Made by a program: the position numbers and the translations under genes
Notes under the pieces: generated by a model
What the model saw: only the letters and a program-made list of their open reading frames with translations
What the model was told of the DNA's origin: nothing
Databases searched by the model: none
Assembly (NCBI GenBank): GCA_943846655.1
Contig: OX044352.1
Span: 496,001-560,000, forward strand
Length of the DNA stretch: 64,000 bases
From: Porticoccus sp002390525
Lineage (GTDB): Bacteria > Pseudomonadota > Gammaproteobacteria > Pseudomonadales > Porticoccaceae
Direction of reading: 5' to 3'
Shown: positions 8,206-17,189 of the stretch, piece after piece
How the letters are laid out: the number at the start of each line of letters is the position of its first letter
How positions within the stretch are numbered: the first letter of the stretch is position 1

Positions 8206-8841
8206 ATGAATGTATTGACCAACCTTTTGTTAGCCGGAATTATGTCTTGTGCATTTATTACTCAAGCATCAGCGGAAACTTATCAACCTAATGTGCATTA
8301 CGAAATTCTTACAAAACCAGTTTTAACTAAAAATTCTTCAAAAATAGAGGTCGTAGATTTATTTTGGTATGGCTGTAGTCATTGTTATACTTTTAAAGAG
8401 AAACTTGAGTCATGGCAAAAAAATCAGTCGGACGATGTTTATTTCGTGGGTGTGCCAGCGGTTTGGCAAGCCGAGATGCGACTACATGCAAAAGCGTATT
8501 ATTCAGCAAAAGCTTTAAATGTTTTCGATAAAATTCATAACGCCATTTTTGATGCCATGAACCTTCAAAATAAGAAATTGAAAAGCGAAAGCGAAATAGC
8601 AGATATCTTTATTACTCATGGCATAGAATTGAAAGATTTTTCTAAAATTTTTAATTCAGGAGCGATAGAAATGGCTGTGGATATAGCAGAAAAAAAACAA
8701 GAAAAATATAGGTTAAGAGGCACTCCGGAAATAGTAATCAATGGAAAATATAGAATCTCAGGAAGAAGTGCTGGTAGTCAAAGTGATATGCTAAAAGTTG
8801 CTTCTTTCTTAATAGAAAAAGAGCGCAATACCTCCAAATAG
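8206..8841 (+). CDS. dsbA: Thiol:disulfide interchange protein DsbA
   Basis: Periplasmic oxidant that puts disulfides into secreted proteins and is re-oxidised by DsbB (encoded at 32883-33368). A signal peptide ends near QASA-E (residue 23). The redox pair is C57-S-H-C60 in a FWYGCSHC context, with the cis-proline at P174 (RGTPEIVING). The usual DsbA motif is CPHC; serine in place of proline may shift the redox potential. The preceding spacer (8084-8205) shows no terminator, so co-transcription with the cytochrome gene is possible. Confidence 0.93.
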   Translation: MNVLTNLLLAGIMSCAFITQASAETYQPNVHYEILTKPVLTKNSSKIEVVDLFWYGCSHCYTFKEKLESWQKNQSDDVYFVGVPAVWQAEMRLHAKAYYSAKALNVFDKIHNAIFDAMNLQNKKLKSESEIADIFITHGIELKDFSKIFNSGAIEMAVDIAEKKQEKYRLRGTPEIVINGKYRISGRSAGSQSDMLKVASFLIEKERNTSK

Positions 8842-8915
8842 CGATTAAAAAAATAGGTTTTTATTAAGTAGATTTTCGTAAATTTCTAATACTAAATTTT
8901 TTCAGGCAAAAAATT

Positions 8916-10028
8916 ATGAAACCATCAATAAAACCAACTAATCCTAATTTTTCTTCAGGACCCTGTAGCAAGAGGCCTGGCTATGACGTGAATCATTTAG
9001 ACCTTCAGGCATTAGGTCGTTCGCATCGAGCTGCAGTTGGAAAAGCTGCTTTGGGCCAAGCTTGTCTAGAGACATCAGAGATACTTGGTTTACCAAAAAA
9101 TTATTTGGTTGGTATTGTTCCAGCTTCTGATACTGGTGCTTTCGAGATGGCCATGTGGTCTTTACTTGGACAAAGAAATACTGACGTTTTCTCATGGGAG
9201 TCCTTTGGTAAAGGATGGGTGACTGATATCTTAAACCAACTGAAACTCAAAAATGTAAAATCTTTTAGTGCCGATTATGGTCATCTTCCCGATCTTAACA
9301 AAGCAGATCCAGATAATGATATTGTTTTTACATGGAACGGTACTACATCTGGAGTTAAAGTACCCAATGCCGAATGGATTGCATCTGATAGAAAAGGCCT
9401 TACGATCTGTGATGCAACATCTGCTGTTTTTGCTATGGATATGCCATGGAAAAAACTTGATGTAGTAACTTTTAGTTGGCAAAAAGTTTTAGGTGGTGAG
9501 GGTGCTCACGGAGTCATCATATTAAGTCCGCGTGCAGTTGAGCGGCTTGAGAGTTACACGCCACCCTGGCCTATGCCCAAGATATTTAGATTGACTAAGA
9601 ATGGTAAGCTAATTGAGGGTATATTTAGAGGTGAGACTATAAACACTCCCTCTATGCTTTGTGTTGCAGATTACCTCGATGCCATCAATTGGGTTAAATC
9701 TATCGGAGGGCTACAAGGAGCAATATTAAGATCAAAAAATAATCTTGAAGTTATTAAAGAATTTGTCAAGGATAATAACTGGATTAATTTTTTAGCAACA
9801 GATTATGATACGATTTCGAATACTAGTATTTGTTTAATTTTAGATCTAGAGGCCGACAAGGTAAAACAATTAGTCAAATTGTTGGCAAAAGAAGAGGTGG
9901 CGTTCGATATAGGTTCTTACCGTGATGCTCCAGCAGGCTTGAGGATCTGGGGCGGCGCAACAATAGATTCTTCAGACCTTGAAGCATTAATGCCTTGGAT
10001 CAAATGGGCGTACCATCAGGTATTATAA
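8916..10028 (+). CDS. serC: Phosphoserine aminotransferase (alphaproteobacterial/Methanosarcina type)
   Basis: PLP enzyme converting 3-phosphohydroxypyruvate plus glutamate to phosphoserine, and often also acting in PLP synthesis. The N-terminus (PTNPNFSSGPCSKRPGY) and the 370-residue length match the TIGR01365 form common in alphaproteobacteria, not the E. coli form. The PLP lysine is K190 in TFSWQKVLGGEGAHG. It sits directly before serA and pdxH, so serine synthesis and PLP supply are linked. The subtype call is from remembered family features. Confidence 0.92.
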   Translation: MKPSIKPTNPNFSSGPCSKRPGYDVNHLDLQALGRSHRAAVGKAALGQACLETSEILGLPKNYLVGIVPASDTGAFEMAMWSLLGQRNTDVFSWESFGKGWVTDILNQLKLKNVKSFSADYGHLPDLNKADPDNDIVFTWNGTTSGVKVPNAEWIASDRKGLTICDATSAVFAMDMPWKKLDVVTFSWQKVLGGEGAHGVIILSPRAVERLESYTPPWPMPKIFRLTKNGKLIEGIFRGETINTPSMLCVADYLDAINWVKSIGGLQGAILRSKNNLEVIKEFVKDNNWINFLATDYDTISNTSICLILDLEADKVKQLVKLLAKEEVAFDIGSYRDAPAGLRIWGGATIDSSDLEALMPWIKWAYHQVL

Positions 10029-10063
10029 GAATATTTTAAACAACACATACATAGAGTAAAAAT

Positions 10064-11233
10064 ATGCATAAAATACGCACTTATAACAAAATCTCGCCTA
10101 AAGGTCTCAGTCGTTTTGAAGCAGGAAAATATACTGTTACTGATAATGTTTCTGATCCAGATGCATTTATACTTAGAAGTCAAAAACTGCATGATGAGGA
10201 AATACCACCTAGTGTTAAAGCTGTTGCTAGAGCTGGAGCGGGCGTAAACAATATTCCAATTGATAAATTTACTGAAAGAGGAGTTGTTGTGTTCAACACT
10301 CCGGGTGCAAACGCTAACGCAGTAAAAGAACTTGTTGCATCTGCGCTTTTAATATCTTCCAGAGATATTTTTGGGGGTATGAATTATGTGCAAGGGTTAA
10401 CTGAAATTAAAGATCCATTTGAAATGTCCAAGCTACTTGAAAAACAAAAAAGTCAATTTGCGGGATCTGAAATTTCTGGAAAAACATTGGGTGTGGTAGG
10501 CCTTGGAGCTATAGGCTCTATGGTTGCAAACATGGCACTAGAATTAGGTATGAATGTTATTGGTTTTGATCCAGCAATGTCAGTTGAGGCTGCATGGCGT
10601 TTGTCTCATAAAGTTAAAAAGATGGATAGCCTCCAAAGCTTGCTATCTCAGGCAGATTTCATAACTATGCATGTTCCAGCACTGGATGTAACTAAACATT
10701 TAATTAATAGCGAAGCATTAACGCTCATGAAGAGATCTGCCGTCCTATTAAATTTTGCTCGTGAGGAGGTTGTAGATTCGTCGGCAGTAAAACAGGCTTT
10801 AGAAAATAACAAACTAAGTAAATATGTAACAGACTTCCCCTCACCAGATATTTTAGGCCGTGAAGATGTATTACTGATGCCACATATCGGAGCTAGTACA
10901 AGTGAAGCAGAAGAAAACTGCGCTGTTATGGCTGCGGATCAATTGATGGAATACCTTGAGCAAGGTAATATTTCAAATTCGGTCAATTTTCCAAAAACAA
11001 AAATGCCAAGACATGGAGGCTATAGGATTACTTTTTGCAACAATAATGTCCCAAAAGTTTTAGGAAATGTTCTGACTCTCTTGGCTGACTGCAGTCTTAA
11101 TGTAATCGATATGGTCAATAAGAGTAGGAACGAGATAGCATACAACATCATAGATGTTGAATCAGAGCCCACTCAAGAACTGCTAGAAAAAATATCTAGT
11201 GTAGAGGGAATATTGAGTGTCAGGTTTCTTTAA
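10064..11233 (+). CDS. serA: D-3-phosphoglycerate dehydrogenase with ACT domain
   Basis: First step of serine synthesis: NAD-dependent oxidation of 3-phosphoglycerate. The Rossmann motif GLGAIG is at 146-151, the substrate-side Arg in NFAREEVVD at about 233 and the catalytic His at 274 (MPHIGAST). A C-terminal ACT domain (about 318-389) suggests serine feedback. At 389 residues this is the shorter single-ACT form. It is 35 bases after serC, in one probable operon. Confidence 0.95.
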   Translation: MHKIRTYNKISPKGLSRFEAGKYTVTDNVSDPDAFILRSQKLHDEEIPPSVKAVARAGAGVNNIPIDKFTERGVVVFNTPGANANAVKELVASALLISSRDIFGGMNYVQGLTEIKDPFEMSKLLEKQKSQFAGSEISGKTLGVVGLGAIGSMVANMALELGMNVIGFDPAMSVEAAWRLSHKVKKMDSLQSLLSQADFITMHVPALDVTKHLINSEALTLMKRSAVLLNFAREEVVDSSAVKQALENNKLSKYVTDFPSPDILGREDVLLMPHIGASTSEAEENCAVMAADQLMEYLEQGNISNSVNFPKTKMPRHGGYRITFCNNNVPKVLGNVLTLLADCSLNVIDMVNKSRNEIAYNIIDVESEPTQELLEKISSVEGILSVRFL

Positions 11234-11290
11234 ATCGCTCCCCTAACTCTGACGCGCGATCTAAAAATTTGTATGCTTTGGAGAACATAA

Positions 11291-11926
11291 ATGTCCCTTG
11301 AAGATACTCGTCGAGAATATCAATATGACTCTTTAGTTAGAAAGTCACTAAAAAAATGTCCCATAGATCAATTTTCTTGTTGGATGGATGAATCACTTCA
11401 GGCGAATCTTTCTGATCCAACCGCTATGTCCTTAGCGACAACTAATAAGAATGGAGAATCATGGCAACGTACGGTTTTGTTGAAAGGTTTCAATAAAAAA
11501 GGCTTTACATTTTATACCAATCTTAAAAGTCGAAAAGCTATAGATATAAAAAATAATTCAAATGTAAGCCTGTTGTTCCCTTGGTTTAACCTTGATCGTC
11601 AGGTAATAGTTGGTGGAAAAGCACAATTACTTTCAATAGAGGAATCTAATATTTATTTTAAAAAACGCCCAAGAGCTAGCCAAATTGGAGCATGGGCTTC
11701 GTCACAAAGTGAGGTGATAGATTCTCGAAAGACTTTTGAGGATGAATTTTCTCGGCTAGAAGAGAAATATGCTGATACGGATGTACCATTACCTAAATTC
11801 TGGGGGGGGTATAGAGTAGTTCCTATTGAGGTTGAGTTTTGGCAAGGCGGGAAAAATCGCCTTCATGATAGATTCCAGTATAAGCTTGATGGAAAAAATT
11901 GGTCTATTTTTCGGCTATCACCATGA
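11291..11926 (+). CDS. pdxH: Pyridoxine/pyridoxamine 5'-phosphate oxidase
   Basis: FMN-dependent oxidase forming pyridoxal 5'-phosphate, the cofactor of SerC, IlvA and many other enzymes. Characteristic blocks are RTVLLKGFNKKGFTFYTN, KKRPRASQIGAWASSQS and the C-terminal WQGGKNRLHDR. The length of 211 residues is usual. Third in the serC-serA-pdxH run. It converges on rho, with an AT-rich inverted repeat (11928-11936 / 11942-11950) but no T tract between them. Confidence 0.95.
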   Translation: MSLEDTRREYQYDSLVRKSLKKCPIDQFSCWMDESLQANLSDPTAMSLATTNKNGESWQRTVLLKGFNKKGFTFYTNLKSRKAIDIKNNSNVSLLFPWFNLDRQVIVGGKAQLLSIEESNIYFKKRPRASQIGAWASSQSEVIDSRKTFEDEFSRLEEKYADTDVPLPKFWGGYRVVPIEVEFWQGGKNRLHDRFQYKLDGKNWSIFRLSP

Positions 11927-11957
11927 TAATACTTAAACATCTTAAGTATTAGATACC

Positions 11958-13220
11958 TTATTTCTTTTTCTTCATAGAAAGGAAAAACTCATTATTTGTA
12001 GTCGATCCTTTAAGCTTATCTATCAAAAATTCAATAGCGTCCGAATCTTCCATGCTATGGAGTAATTTTCTGAGAATCCAAACCTTCTGTAAATCTTCTT
12101 CAGACATCAAAAGGTCTTCGCGACGCGTACCTGAACGCCTGATATTTATCGCCGGGTAAACCCTTTTTTCAGATACCTTTCGATCTAGATGGAGCTCAAG
12201 ATTCCCTGTGCCCTTGAATTCTTCATATATCACCTCATCCATTTTAGAGCCAGTTTCTACAAGTGCAGTCGCTATAATCGTTAGACTACCCCCTTGTTCA
12301 ATATTCCTGGCTGCACCAAAAAAACGTTTTGGCCTTTCAAGAGCATGAGCATCAACACCTCCAGTTAAAACCTTACCTGAAGATGGCTGAACAGTATTAT
12401 AAGCTCTAGCAAGACGCGTGATAGAGTCAAGTAGTATTACAACATCTTTCTTGTGTTCAACAAGTCTTTTGGCTTTTTCTATTACCATCTCGGCAACTTG
12501 CACATGGCGCGAGGGTGGCTCATCAAAGGTTGATGCAACCACTTCTCCTCGAACAGTTCGTTGCATTTCGGTAACTTCTTCTGGTCTTTCATCTATAAGA
12601 AGTACAATAATATGACACTCAGGGTTATTTCGAATAATAGCTTGAGCTGTATGCTGCATCATTATGGTTTTACCGACCTTAGGGGGTGCAACTATTAGAC
12701 CACGCTGACCTTTTCCTATTGGTGAAATTAGGTCAATTATTCTTCCAGTTAGATCTTCTGTAGAACCATTTCCCGCCTCTAAAACTAGACGCTCGTCTGG
12801 AAAAAGAGGAGTTAAATTTTCAAATAAAATTTTATTACGTGCATCTTCAGGTTTATCAAAATTGATTTTATCAAGCTTAAGCATTGCAAAATACCGCTCA
12901 CCCTCTTTTGGCGGCCTAATTTTTCCAGCAATTGAATCCCCGGTTCTAAGATTAAAACGGCGAATTTGACTTGGTGATACATAAATATCGTCTGGACCTG
13001 CTAAATAAGATGCATCTGAAGATCTTAAAAAACCAAAACCATCAGGAAGAATTTCCAAAACACCTTCACCATAAATATCTTCACCACTTTTTGCATGGCG
13101 TTTCAATATGCTAAAAATAACATCTTGTTTTCTTGAGCGAGCTAGATTATCTAGACCATTTTCCGAGGCTATTTTTATAAGCTCATCAATGGGTTTAGTT
13201 TTCAATTCGGTTAGATTCAT
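11958..13220 (-). CDS. rho: Transcription termination factor Rho
   Basis: Hexameric RNA-dependent ATPase that ends transcription at Rho-dependent sites. An N-terminal helical domain (1-45) is followed by a cold-shock-like RNA-binding fold (GFGFLRS, about 61-67), Walker A APPKVGKT (178-185), Walker B VVILLDSITRLARAYN, and Q/R-loop sequences near GGVDAHALERPKRFFGAARN. The 420-residue length matches E. coli and there is no insertion. It lies downstream of trxA in the same direction, as in E. coli. Confidence 0.98.
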   Translation of the reverse strand: MNLTELKTKPIDELIKIASENGLDNLARSRKQDVIFSILKRHAKSGEDIYGEGVLEILPDGFGFLRSSDASYLAGPDDIYVSPSQIRRFNLRTGDSIAGKIRPPKEGERYFAMLKLDKINFDKPEDARNKILFENLTPLFPDERLVLEAGNGSTEDLTGRIIDLISPIGKGQRGLIVAPPKVGKTIMMQHTAQAIIRNNPECHIIVLLIDERPEEVTEMQRTVRGEVVASTFDEPPSRHVQVAEMVIEKAKRLVEHKKDVVILLDSITRLARAYNTVQPSSGKVLTGGVDAHALERPKRFFGAARNIEQGGSLTIIATALVETGSKMDEVIYEEFKGTGNLELHLDRKVSEKRVYPAINIRRSGTRREDLLMSEEDLQKVWILRKLLHSMEDSDAIEFLIDKLKGSTTNNEFFLSMKKKK

Positions 13221-13256
13221 AGATTGAGATATACACAGTTATTAAATTTAGATGGA

Positions 13257-13286
13257 GTAATAGCCAAAAAATAATGTGGCTATTAC
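13257..13286 (-). promoter_or_regulatory. Stem-loop in the rho leader
   Basis: A perfect 9-bp inverted repeat (GTAATAGCC / GGCTATTAC) with a 12-base loop lies 37 bases upstream of rho, inside the 191-base trxA-rho spacer. It has no following T run on the rho strand, so it is not a simple terminator. E. coli rho is autoregulated in its leader; a similar role here is inference. Confidence 0.35.
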
Positions 13287-13411
13287 AGAATTTGTAGTTG
13301 TAATTATTTTTGATTTTCTCGATTTTAGGATAAATACACTGCAGTACAAGTAATTATAGGCTTGAAAACAGTAAACCGCAATAGATTAAACGTAAGAATG
13401 AGACGCTTATA

Positions 13412-13738
13412 TTATAAATTTGACTCTATAAATTCAATTAGTTGAACCTTTGAGAGAGCACCAACCTTAGTTGCTTCTACATTACCATCTTTAAATATTA
13501 TTAAAGTTGGAATACCTCTAACGTTAAATTTGTTGGGAGTACTCGGATTATCATCTACATCCATTTTACATATTTTAATGCGACCAGCGTAATCATTTGA
13601 TATATCGTCAAGCATGGGTGCAATCATTTTACATGGCCCGCACCATGCAGCCCAAAAATCGAGTAAAACAGGAATTTTGGAATTTGTAACATCATTTTCA
13701 AAACTTGTATCAGTGACGTGAACGATATTTTCGCTCAT
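13412..13738 (-). CDS. trxA: Thioredoxin 1
   Basis: Cytosolic dithiol reductant for ribonucleotide reductase, methionine sulfoxide reductase and others. The active site WCGPC is C33/C36 with the cis-Pro at P77 (RGIPTL). The 108-residue length equals E. coli TrxA. Encoded 191 bases upstream of rho. The 241 bases upstream of it (13739-13979) hold no gene I can support and presumably carry its promoter. Confidence 0.96.
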   Translation of the reverse strand: MSENIVHVTDTSFENDVTNSKIPVLLDFWAAWCGPCKMIAPMLDDISNDYAGRIKICKMDVDDNPSTPNKFNVRGIPTLIIFKDGNVEATKVGALSKVQLIEFIESNL

Positions 13739-13979
13739 ATTAGAAAATCTCCATTATTAGTGTAAAAAAATCAAAACAAGATGATATTGTAATAATAGCA
13801 CTTGCTCTAGGCGGCAAACAAACATCAATCGCAAATTTATTACGAATAATGATTAAAATATACATATGCTAATTGAATATAATTTAAATTGAGAAAATGC
13901 TCCTTAAATTTTTCAACTCTACCACGAACTTGTAATTTTAACAGACAATTTATGTTTTTTGGATACTAGGATTTGTATT

Positions 13980-15128
13980 TTAAAAATACTCTAGTATCGA
14001 ATTTAGAAGCATACGACCTTTTTTGGTTGGACAAATACTTATATCTGAATCTTTAATTAATCTTTGTTCCTTTAGTTTTTTGAGCGATGGGAGTATGTCT
14101 TGATAAGATAGTCCAGTTCTATCTTCAAACATTTTGTTTGAAACACCCTGATTTATTCTAAGTGCGTTCATCATGAACTCTAATGGTAGCTCTTCTAAAG
14201 AAATGTCCTTGCATTCAGATACATATAATTTTTTTTCATTTAGATAGTCTTTTGGAGACCTAGTTTTTTGTGTTCGTATAATTTTTTTCTCTTTTGGCAA
14301 AGATATTTTTCCATGTGCTCCCGCCCCTATACCAAGATAATCTCCAAATTCCCAATAGTTCATGTTATGTAAAGCTTCATTACTTCCTTTGCAATATGCA
14401 GACACCTCATATTGCTTATAACCAGAATTTTCTAATAACGTTCTCCCTTTATTTTGTATTTCTTCAAGCAGTATATCAGTTGGTAGTAATGGAGGTTTAT
14501 TAAAAAATTCAGTATTTGGTTCAATAGTAAGTTGATACCATGAAATATGTTTAGGGGCTAATTTGATAGCATACATAAGATCATCCATTGCTAGATCAAT
14601 TGTTTGACCAGGCAAACCATGCATTAAATCTAGGTTTATACTATCAAATCCTGCAAGTTTTGCATTTTCTACAGCATAAAGAGCTTGTTCTGAAGAATGT
14701 ATTCTTCCAAGTGCCACTAATTGAGTGTTATTAAAACTTTGTATACCGATAGACAGCCGATTAATGCCATTAGCCTTATAGTCAGCGAACTTTTTTTGCT
14801 CAAAGACCCCTGGGTTAGCCTCCAGTGTAATTTCTATATTTTCATTAAAGCCTACACGGCTTCCCACCGCCTCAATTATTTCTCCAATTGCATTTGCTGA
14901 GAATAAGCTCGGTGTCCCACCACCAAAAAAAATTGAAGTTAGCTTCCTCCCTTGAACAAGATGTAATGACTTATCTAGATCATCTATGAGAGACATTAAA
15001 TATTTTTTCTCTGGTATATCTGCTGTTTTTGTATGTGAGTTAAAGTCGCAATATGGACATTTTTTTATGCACCATGGAATATGGATATAAAGTGAAAGTG
15101 GTGGAAGGCATAATTTTGGATGATGCAT
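13980..15128 (-). CDS. hemW: Haem chaperone HemW (radical SAM, HemN-like)
   Basis: Radical-SAM-family protein that inserts haem into respiratory enzymes; it is not coproporphyrinogen oxidase despite old annotations. The cluster motif is C20-x3-C24-x2-C27 (IPWCIKKCPYCDFN), followed by GGGTPSLF (69-76). The CDFN ending of the motif and the 382-residue length favour HemW over HemN. Last gene of the metX-to-hemW run, 35 bases after purU. Confidence 0.92.
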   Translation of the reverse strand: MHHPKLCLPPLSLYIHIPWCIKKCPYCDFNSHTKTADIPEKKYLMSLIDDLDKSLHLVQGRKLTSIFFGGGTPSLFSANAIGEIIEAVGSRVGFNENIEITLEANPGVFEQKKFADYKANGINRLSIGIQSFNNTQLVALGRIHSSEQALYAVENAKLAGFDSINLDLMHGLPGQTIDLAMDDLMYAIKLAPKHISWYQLTIEPNTEFFNKPPLLPTDILLEEIQNKGRTLLENSGYKQYEVSAYCKGSNEALHNMNYWEFGDYLGIGAGAHGKISLPKEKKIIRTQKTRSPKDYLNEKKLYVSECKDISLEELPLEFMMNALRINQGVSNKMFEDRTGLSYQDILPSLKKLKEQRLIKDSDISICPTKKGRMLLNSILEYF

Positions 15129-15163
15129 AAATTTACGCTTAAGATGTTTAGAACTTGTATTAT

Positions 15164-16018
15164 TTATTTAAAAACAACCGTTTTATTCGCATAAATTAAT
15201 ATTCTGTTTTCAATATGCCTTCTTATGGCTCTAGAAAGCACAACTCTCTCTAAATCTCTGCCTTTTCTAGTCAAATCTGTAATCTGGTCACGATGTGAAA
15301 CACGAGCAATGTCTTGCTCGATAATTGGCCCCCCATCTAATTCTTCAGTAACATAATGGCTTGTTGCTCCAATCAATTTTACCCCGCGCTCATAAGCTCT
15401 GTGATATGGCTTGGCGCCTATGAATGCAGGTAAAAAAGAGTGATGTATATTGATAATTTTTTCAGGATATCTTCTGATAAAGTCAGGAGACAAAATTTGC
15501 ATGTACCTAGCCAAAACTATAAGGTCTATATCTAATCTATTCAATATTTCATTTTGTTTTTGTTCAGCCTTCTCCTTATTTTCTTTTGTAACTTTAATAT
15601 AATGAAAGGGGATTTCATAAAAGTTGACTAACTCTTCTGCATTTTTGTGGTTGCTTAAAACAACAGAAATTTCACAATCTAGATCACCATTTTTATGCTT
15701 GTGCAGCAAATCAGCTAAACAGTGATCATAATGAGAAACCATTATGGCTACTCTATTTTTTATTTGATTGGACTTTAGGCGCCAGTCCATGCCATATTTT
15801 TTAGCAACTTCTTCAAAATTAGAGTGGAACTCGTTTTCACAAAGGGAAAAGTCAGCAACATCCCACTCTAGTCTCATCAAAAATAAATTGTTTTCTGTGT
15901 CTAAATGTTGATTAGCATGCAAAATATTAGCGTTATGAGACAATAAAAACTTAGTTACTGCTTGAATGATACCTTTCTTATCAGGGCAGCTAACAAGCAG
16001 TGTCGCTGTTTTTTTCAT
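15164..16018 (-). CDS. purU: Formyltetrahydrofolate deformylase
   Basis: Hydrolyses 10-formyl-THF to formate and THF, balancing one-carbon pools with glycine and methionine. An N-terminal ACT domain (about 1-85) is followed by a formyltransferase fold. The catalytic triad is visible as N190, H192 (INIHHSFLPAF) and D228 (ELDGGPIIEQD). At 284 residues it is of usual length. Its place between rdgB and hemW is not the order I know from Pseudomonas. Confidence 0.95.
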   Translation of the reverse strand: MKKTATLLVSCPDKKGIIQAVTKFLLSHNANILHANQHLDTENNLFLMRLEWDVADFSLCENEFHSNFEEVAKKYGMDWRLKSNQIKNRVAIMVSHYDHCLADLLHKHKNGDLDCEISVVLSNHKNAEELVNFYEIPFHYIKVTKENKEKAEQKQNEILNRLDIDLIVLARYMQILSPDFIRRYPEKIINIHHSFLPAFIGAKPYHRAYERGVKLIGATSHYVTEELDGGPIIEQDIARVSHRDQITDLTRKGRDLERVVLSRAIRRHIENRILIYANKTVVFK

Positions 16019-16040
16019 GATATCCCCGTATATTTTATAA

Positions 16041-16652
16041 TTAATTTTTTAAATCATTATTCGAAGTTAAACATAATTTTTCCATGAGCACAGTCATTGC
16101 TTGACTTCGATGGCTAATTTTGTCTTTCACATTATTTTCTAGTTCAGCCGACATACATTTTAGTTCCGGTAGATAAAAAATTGGATCATAACCAAAGCCT
16201 TGATGACCTTTAGGCTCAAGTGCAATTAAACCCTCCCAACTTCCTTGAGCAATAGTTGGAGTCGGATCATTAGGGTGATCAATTTTTACTATAACACACT
16301 GGTAGCGGGCTATACGCTCGGCAAAAGGAACACCATTTAGGGCTAACAATAATTTTGATATATTTTCTTCGTCTGTTGCGTTATTTCCGGCAAATCGTGA
16401 TGAGTATATTCCAGGAGCTCCTTTCAAATAATCAACCTCTAAACCAGAATCATCTGCTATTGAGGGTAAATTTGTGAGTCTCGAGGCATGCCTAGCCTTA
16501 ATCAGAGCATTTTCTACGAAGCTTAAACCATCTTCAACAGCATCGGGCACGTTAAATTTTGATTGTGGCTCAATTTCAATTGCAATATCATCAAATAGAC
16601 GTTCAAATTCACGAAGTTTACCTTGATTGCTTGTAGCAATTACAGCTTTCAT
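16041..16652 (-). CDS. rdgB: dITP/XTP pyrophosphatase (Ham1 family)
   Basis: House-cleaning NTP pyrophosphatase removing deaminated purine nucleotides. The start ATSNQGKLREFERLF (6-20), FVENALIKAR (45-54) and ADDSGLEVD (66-74) are the substrate- and metal-binding blocks of the family. The 203-residue length is normal. Lies between the DUF4426 gene and purU with a short 22-base gap to purU. Confidence 0.95.
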   Translation of the reverse strand: MKAVIATSNQGKLREFERLFDDIAIEIEPQSKFNVPDAVEDGLSFVENALIKARHASRLTNLPSIADDSGLEVDYLKGAPGIYSSRFAGNNATDEENISKLLLALNGVPFAERIARYQCVIVKIDHPNDPTPTIAQGSWEGLIALEPKGHQGFGYDPIFYLPELKCMSAELENNVKDKISHRSQAMTVLMEKLCLTSNNDLKN

Positions 16653-16709
16653 AAATTACTGTCCTTCAATTTAATATAACCAATCATAAAGATACTATAA
16701 TAAAATTTA

Positions 16710-17153
16710 TTACTTTTCATAATAAAATTTCTTTTGAAACGAGATCGGAAAACTTTCATCTTCTTCTTTTGTTCTTACAGTAAGTTTAAATGTCAAAAAA
16801 TCTTCATTGTAATATTTGAATGGAGCGATATAGTAAATAGCATCACGATCTTTGATTTCAATGAACTTCAAGTTTTGTTGTTGTGAAAGCATATTTGAAA
16901 TATTGCCAGCAATAATAGCCTCTACTCCCCCAATCTTTCCATCTATAGTTACTCCAATAGTTACTAACCCTTTATCTTTACCACGAGCTATTCCGTATAT
17001 TTCAGCAATATTTGGTAGGATAAAACTACTATTGAAAGCACTATAAAATACCCTATATGCACCGATTTCTTTGTAAGGTTTCTTATCTGCAAAAACAGGA
17101 AAATGTAATAGATACAGAAGACAGATGAGAACAATTTTTTTTAAATTAAGCAT
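16710..17153 (-). CDS. DUF4426 domain exported protein
   Basis: A 147-residue secreted protein with a signal peptide of about 22 residues (ending FPVFA-D). The mature part (YKEIGAYRVFYSAFNSSFI, then a beta-rich region) matches the DUF4426 family found next to metW and rdgB in many gammaproteobacteria. No function is known. The conserved location may reflect only operon history. Confidence 0.8.
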   Translation of the reverse strand: MLNLKKIVLICLLYLLHFPVFADKKPYKEIGAYRVFYSAFNSSFILPNIAEIYGIARGKDKGLVTIGVTIDGKIGGVEAIIAGNISNMLSQQQNLKFIEIKDRDAIYYIAPFKYYNEDFLTFKLTVRTKEEDESFPISFQKKFYYEK

Positions 17154-17189
17154 TATCGATGCTCCTAAGGGTATATAGATGTACTTTAT

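Noticed and set aside
11928..11950. Inverted repeat between convergent pdxH and rho as a terminator
   Set aside because: The stem is AT-only apart from one pair and has no T tract on either strand.
13962..13998. GATACTAG/CTAGTATC inverted repeat at the hemW stop
   Set aside because: Loop is long and AT-rich and no T run follows on the hemW strand; not a supportable terminator.
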